In this document: piece after piece, positions 60,493-64,000 of the stretch
How positions within the stretch are numbered: the stretch's first letter is position 1
Layout of the letters: the number at the start of each line of letters is the position of its first letter
NCBI RefSeq assembly: GCF_050632745.1
Contig: NZ_JBODSD010000002.1
Location: 1 to 64,000, forward strand
Direction: 5' to 3'
DNA: 64,000 nucleotides
From: Mumia sp050632745
Lineage (GTDB): Bacteria > Actinomycetota > Actinomycetes > Propionibacteriales > Nocardioidaceae
Position numbers and translations under genes: made by a program
Notes under the pieces: generated by a model
Database searches by the model: none
Told to the model about the DNA's origin: nothing
What the model saw: only the letters and a program-made list of their open reading frames with translations

Positions 60493-62484
60493 TCAGGCTC
60501 CCGTCGGCAGGTGGAGGTAGCGGGGTGTCACCTCGAGCTCGACCTCGCACGTGGCGGTGACGACGTCCGAGCCGGCGGTGGGGAACGTGCCGCGTGTGGC
60601 GGTCTGCGCGAGCAGGTAGAGGACGTTGTCGGCGCCCGGCCACACCCGTGGGAACCCGCCCCGCGCGATCGCGGGCGAGCCGGAAGCGATACCGGCGGAG
60701 GACTCCTGCCACGTCGTGCGCTCGTCGCCGTCGAGGACCGCCGCGATGCCCGACGTGCCGACCGCCGGCGCGGCGCCGGCGCGGAACTCGAGCGTGCTCG
60801 CCCCAGATGCCGCGATCCGCGCGGAGGACACCGGGATGAGGACCAGCGCGTCGAGGCGGCCCTGGCCGGTGCCGACCGGCTTGGTCACCCCGAGCGTGAG
60901 CGAGAACTCCGCCGCACCGCCGCTCAGCCGCTTGGCGTCCGTGCCCGGTGGCAGCGTCACCTCGCCGAGGTCGACGTACGACGCCAGGAAGGATGCACCC
61001 CCGCCGGTGGCGTCGAAGATCCCCATCGCCGGGTCGGTCAGCCGCGTCGACCCGGACGCAAGCGAGACCGCCAACGTCAGCGGCGCGGTGACGTCCTTCG
61101 CCATCCGCACGTACGCCCGGTACCTGCCCGGCGCGACGGTGACGGTGCGGGTCAGCGCTGCTGCTCCGGTGGTCTCCCGGTACTGGCCGGAGACCATCGC
61201 CGCGGAGGGAGTGGAAGTGGCCGCGCCGGCCCCGCTCCACGCATCGTCGATCGGGATCACCGCCGCGTCGGCGGCCACGGCGTCGGTGAACGCCGTCACC
61301 AGCACGGCCACGTCGTTGTGCGTCCACCCGATCGAAGGCAGCAGCCGCATCTTCAGCGGTGCCGGAGCGTCACCCGGGATCGGCGGGAGCGCCACCCGGG
61401 CGGGCAGCTGGCCGGTGGGGACCACCGGCCCCGACGGGGACAGGTTCGGCGTGCCCGACCAGCCCCAGCCCACGCCGGACCCGTCGCCGTAGTCCTGGTT
61501 GACGGGCCCGAACCGGAACGCGTCCACGTACACCGGATCCGCCCACGCCGCGTTCGTCTTCGCGATCGAGATCTGCGCCGACGTCGCCGTCGCCGGCGGG
61601 GTCGCGTTCATCGACGCGAACCCGGTCGACGGGGTCGGCGAGAACGTCTCCGGGGCGGTGACGGTCGATCCGACCTGCACGCCTCCGGCGTTGTAGAACC
61701 GGACCTGCAGCCGCAGCTGCATCGTGGTCGTCGCCCCTGGCGCGCCGGGCCAGCGGTGATAGACCCCGTACTTCTGCGGGACACCGATGTCGGCGGGATC
61801 GACCGGGCACCGGTTCGCCGCCGTCTGCCGCAGCTCGCCGAGCCCCGTGATGAGGTTGAGGTTCCACCGCCCCGTCCACGACCCGACGACAGCCTGCCCG
61901 GTGACGCGCGACAGCGAGCCGACGGTGACCTCCCACCCGGTCGTCGCGGCCTCGAACGACGGGTTCGGCACCTTGTTGCGGACCACGACGGTGGACGGGT
62001 TGAGCGGGTTGTTCGCCAGCTCGTACGGGCCCATCGTGACCGGCTCCCCGTACACGAACGGGTCCGAGACCAAGGTGACGTCGACGGCGACGTAGGAGCG
62101 GTCGAGCGTCTCGCCGGTCTCCTCGTCGACGCGGACCTCCTCCCACGACAGCGCGTCCGGTGACGACTGCCACGCGTGGACCCACATCGGGTCCGAGGAC
62201 GCCGTCGCCTGGAACAGCCACACCGTCTCCGCGCGCATCAGCTCTCGCGAGAGAGCCTGCAGGGCGCCGGCAGCCGAGGCCAGGTCGCCGTCGATGAACG
62301 CCCGGAACGTCACCTCGCGCTCGCGGTAGGTCACGCCGACCGCTCGCGGTGCGGCGTCGTACGCCGGCGCGCCGAGGGTGAAGTCGTCGTGACCGGTCCA
62401 GAACGGCTCCCGATCGTTGAGGTCGAGGCGAGCGGTGAACTCGCCGACGGCCTCGACGGACCGCAGGATCGGGTAGTCCGTCAC
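60493..62484 (-). CDS. Phage minor (distal) tail protein with carbohydrate-binding-like module
   Basis: This 663-residue protein starts with a distal-tail-like domain (about 1-160, EREVTFRAFIDGDLASAAGALQ) and continues with a CBM-like beta-sandwich from about 170 (VRNKVPNPSFEAATTGWEV ... RWNLNLITGLGELRQTAA) and a second one near 420-560 (TRTVTVAPGRYRAYVRMAKD). It is coupled to the tape measure gene by a GTGA overlap. It probably forms the tail tip and contacts cell-wall glycans. Confidence 0.85.
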   Translation of the reverse strand: MTDYPILRSVEAVGEFTARLDLNDREPFWTGHDDFTLGAPAYDAAPRAVGVTYREREVTFRAFIDGDLASAAGALQALSRELMRAETVWLFQATASSDPMWVHAWQSSPDALSWEEVRVDEETGETLDRSYVAVDVTLVSDPFVYGEPVTMGPYELANNPLNPSTVVVRNKVPNPSFEAATTGWEVTVGSLSRVTGQAVVGSWTGRWNLNLITGLGELRQTAANRCPVDPADIGVPQKYGVYHRWPGAPGATTTMQLRLQVRFYNAGGVQVGSTVTAPETFSPTPSTGFASMNATPPATATSAQISIAKTNAAWADPVYVDAFRFGPVNQDYGDGSGVGWGWSGTPNLSPSGPVVPTGQLPARVALPPIPGDAPAPLKMRLLPSIGWTHNDVAVLVTAFTDAVAADAAVIPIDDAWSGAGAATSTPSAAMVSGQYRETTGAAALTRTVTVAPGRYRAYVRMAKDVTAPLTLAVSLASGSTRLTDPAMGIFDATGGGASFLASYVDLGEVTLPPGTDAKRLSGGAAEFSLTLGVTKPVGTGQGRLDALVLIPVSSARIAASGASTLEFRAGAAPAVGTSGIAAVLDGDERTTWQESSAGIASGSPAIARGGFPRVWPGADNVLYLLAQTATRGTFPTAGSDVVTATCEVELEVTPRYLHLPTGA

Positions 62485-64000
62485 CCTCGTCGCCCCCTCG
62501 CCTTGATCGCCACGTCCTTCATGCCCGCACGGGTGCCCTTCTCCGATCCGCGCTCCGTGCTCTTCTCGAACCGGTCAGGGAGCTTGTCCATCCGCTTCTC
62601 GAACCGCTCCTGCGCCCGTTCCTGGCGCGCGACGGTGCGCTCGAGGGTGGCGATCGCGCGGCCGAACTGGGCGTCGCCGGCGAACTTGGCTGCGTTGCCG
62701 ATCGCGGCCTGCGCGCCGCGGTAGCGGACCTCTTCCCGCTCGATCTGCGCCGCCGAGAGGCCCGCGAACTCCTGGACGAGGGCGAGGTTCCCCGAGGCGG
62801 CGAGGTCGCGGAACAGGTTCCCGTCGAGGCCCCGCTTCCGCGCCTGCTGTAGCGCACGGTTGAAGGCGTTCGCGTCGTTGCGGTCGGCGTCGGTCTGGTT
62901 GCGGAAGTCGGCCAGTCCGCCCTCGAACGGGTCGTGGGTCAGGTTCGAGGTGACGTCGCTCATCAGGTCCGCGCGGCGGCTGTTGACCGCCTCGAGCCGC
63001 TCGCGGTTCTTGTCCAGCGCCTTGGCGTTGGCCACCAGCCGGTCACCGAGACGGTCGGCCGCCTTGTACAGGTCCGAGCCGCGGCCGAACGCTTCCTTGA
63101 AGCCGGCCAGGACCTCGTCGACCTCCGACCGCACCGCGCTGCGGTCCATCGTCGGCCGGATGTTGAACTGCCGCAGCAGCCGGACAAGGTTGATGTCGTC
63201 GTCGGGGTCCTTGTTCGTGTTCAGACCGCCGCTCGCGTACGCCTCCAGCGTGCCAAGACGTCGACCCGTCTCTCGCCAGATGTCGATCGAGCGGTCCCGC
63301 TTCGACGCCGCGAGCGGGATGTACGCCTCGCCGCCGGTCTCCGGCTCCGCCCACACCCGCCACGCGCCGGCCGGCGCGATCTGCGCGATGTGGTTCTCGC
63401 GCATGCCGCCGTTCGCGTAGTAGTCCGTAACCGACCCGTCGGCGTTCGACGTGTGCCCACCGCCGCCACCGACGCCGCTGCGGCGGACGACGACCGTCGA
63501 CGTGACTGTCTGCGGGATGCTCGCCAGCTCGCTCTGCACCGTGCGGATCGTCGGCGACGCGTTGTCCACCGCCGTGAGGATCGTCCGCACCTGACGCGGG
63601 GTCAGCCCATACTGCTTCGCGAGGTCCTGGAGCTTCTTCTTCGTCGGGCTCGCACCAGCCTCGGAGACGAGGGTCTTCACCTGCTTGGGGGTCAGGCTGT
63701 ACTGCTTCGCCAGGTCCCGGATCTTCGCGCGCGTCGGGTCGACACCACGCGCCTCGACCTGGGTCCGCACCAGCTCGGGGATGTTGAACATCTCGTTGAC
63801 GAGCTCGCGGATCTTCGGGCCCGGGATGCCGGATGCCTTGCCGATGTCGATCAGCCGGTCACGCGAGCGCTCGAGCGACCGGGTCAGCTTCTCGACGTTC
63901 CCGTCCTCGGCGAATCCCTTCGTGGCCGCGTCGATGGTGAGCTTCGCCTGCTCCTGGATCGCGATCTGCGACCGCAGCCCCTTCTTCGTGTTCCGGTCCC
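62481..64000 (-). CDS. Tape measure protein, C-terminal part (continues past the window)
   Basis: The frame is open to base 64000, so the start lies outside; at least 505 residues are visible. There are helix repeats of the type KIRDLAKQYSLTPKQVKTLV and KLQDLAKQYGLTPRQVRTIL, a Gly-rich region, then the conserved tape-measure element ETGGEAYIPLAASKRDRSID with ETGRRLG, and a long helical C-terminus (LERTVARQERAQERFEKRMD). It sets the tail length. An internal ATG at 63791 is not the true start. Confidence 0.9.
   Translation of the reverse strand, partial: DRNTKKGLRSQIAIQEQAKLTIDAATKGFAEDGNVEKLTRSLERSRDRLIDIGKASGIPGPKIRELVNEMFNIPELVRTQVEARGVDPTRAKIRDLAKQYSLTPKQVKTLVSEAGASPTKKKLQDLAKQYGLTPRQVRTILTAVDNASPTIRTVQSELASIPQTVTSTVVVRRSGVGGGGGHTSNADGSVTDYYANGGMRENHIAQIAPAGAWRVWAEPETGGEAYIPLAASKRDRSIDIWRETGRRLGTLEAYASGGLNTNKDPDDDINLVRLLRQFNIRPTMDRSAVRSEVDEVLAGFKEAFGRGSDLYKAADRLGDRLVANAKALDKNRERLEAVNSRRADLMSDVTSNLTHDPFEGGLADFRNQTDADRNDANAFNRALQQARKRGLDGNLFRDLAASGNLALVQEFAGLSAAQIEREEVRYRGAQAAIGNAAKFAGDAQFGRAIATLERTVARQERAQERFEKRMDKLPDRFEKSTERGSEKGTRAGMKDVAIKARGRRG

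Larger units (their letters stand above)
50807..64000. mobile_element. Integrated siphovirus-type prophage (left part)
   Basis: From the tRNA remnant to the window end the genes are phage-type: a HicA-like and HTH gene module, then a continuous minus-strand late operon with tail, lysis and tape measure genes. Gene order and the long tape measure protein show a tailed, non-contractile phage. The right end, the head genes, integrase and the rebuilt tRNA lie outside the window. No frame disruption is seen except the split FN3 domain at 54.1 kb, so the prophage may be intact. Confidence 0.9.

Noticed and set aside
62481..63791. Reading the tape measure gene as complete from ATG 63791
   Set aside because: The frame stays open with tape-measure-like helical sequence up to base 64000, so the gene is truncated by the window.

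Overview
The window is about 64 kb of very GC-rich DNA with dense genes, many GTG (and one TTG) starts, frequent 4-base ATGA/GTGA overlaps and several probably leaderless starts. Gene content (actinobacterial-type peptide deformylase, a MoxR/VWA pair, a DUF445 protein, an ABATE/CGNR regulator, a MocR regulator, an HrpA helicase) and a dispersed GGTCTCGATAC...CTACTCGACCACCGG intergenic element at the left edge point to a high-GC actinobacterium, most likely of the Nocardioidaceae/Propionibacteriales type. The lineage is an inference from features, not from a search.

Bases 1-33.7 kb are ordinary chromosome: a deformylase, two tandem acyl-CoA dehydrogenases, a YhgE/Pip-type membrane protein with a degenerate ABC partner, a MarR regulator and an aldo/keto reductase, an FKBP, the 1289-residue HrpA helicase, a CPBP protease with a zinc metallopeptidase, an azlCD exporter with a divergent XRE-cupin regulator, a DUF445-MoxR-VWA run, GrpB/LysE divergent from a CGNR regulator, FUSC and GTPase genes, EamA divergent from a MocR regulator, and an MFS exporter.

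From 33.8 to 43.4 kb lies a carbon/redox block: a G6PD-like enzyme (+), cytochrome bd oxidase cydAB (-), then a tightly overlapped + strand run of GH15 glucoamylase/trehalase, type II NADH dehydrogenase, GMC oxidoreductase and aldose 1-epimerase. Together they could release and isomerise sugars, generate NAD(P)H and pass electrons to quinol and to a high-affinity oxidase. An inverted repeat with arms CATCACCC/GGGTGATG sits between cydA and the GH15 gene, and a related TGACCC/GGGTCA repeat lies at 45.67 kb.

From 43.5 to 50.7 kb are secreted or regulatory genes: a class II amidotransferase, an ScyD-like secreted protein, an orphan LuxR-type regulator that has lost every phosphorylation residue, a secreted protein built from four unrelated low-complexity repeat blocks, a lipoprotein and a secreted CARDB-like protein.

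At 50.8 kb the chromosome ends in a displaced 3' piece of a tRNA gene (probably tRNA-Leu, minus strand) followed by that tRNA's hairpin terminator. Everything to the right is a siphovirus-type prophage, continuing past the window. From left to right it holds two small minus-strand genes, a HicA-like toxin and HTH gene pair under a 32-bp perfect palindrome, and then late genes all on the minus strand: tail appendage genes, a lysis cassette (amidase endolysin, duplicated holin-like protein, small membrane proteins), two minor tail proteins and the C-terminal part of the tape measure protein. No integrase is visible; it is expected at the unseen far end, next to the restored tRNA. The most unusual items are the palindrome-controlled toxin-like module, a fibronectin III domain split across two frames, the internally duplicated holin-like protein, and the degenerate regulator beside the repeat-rich secreted protein.
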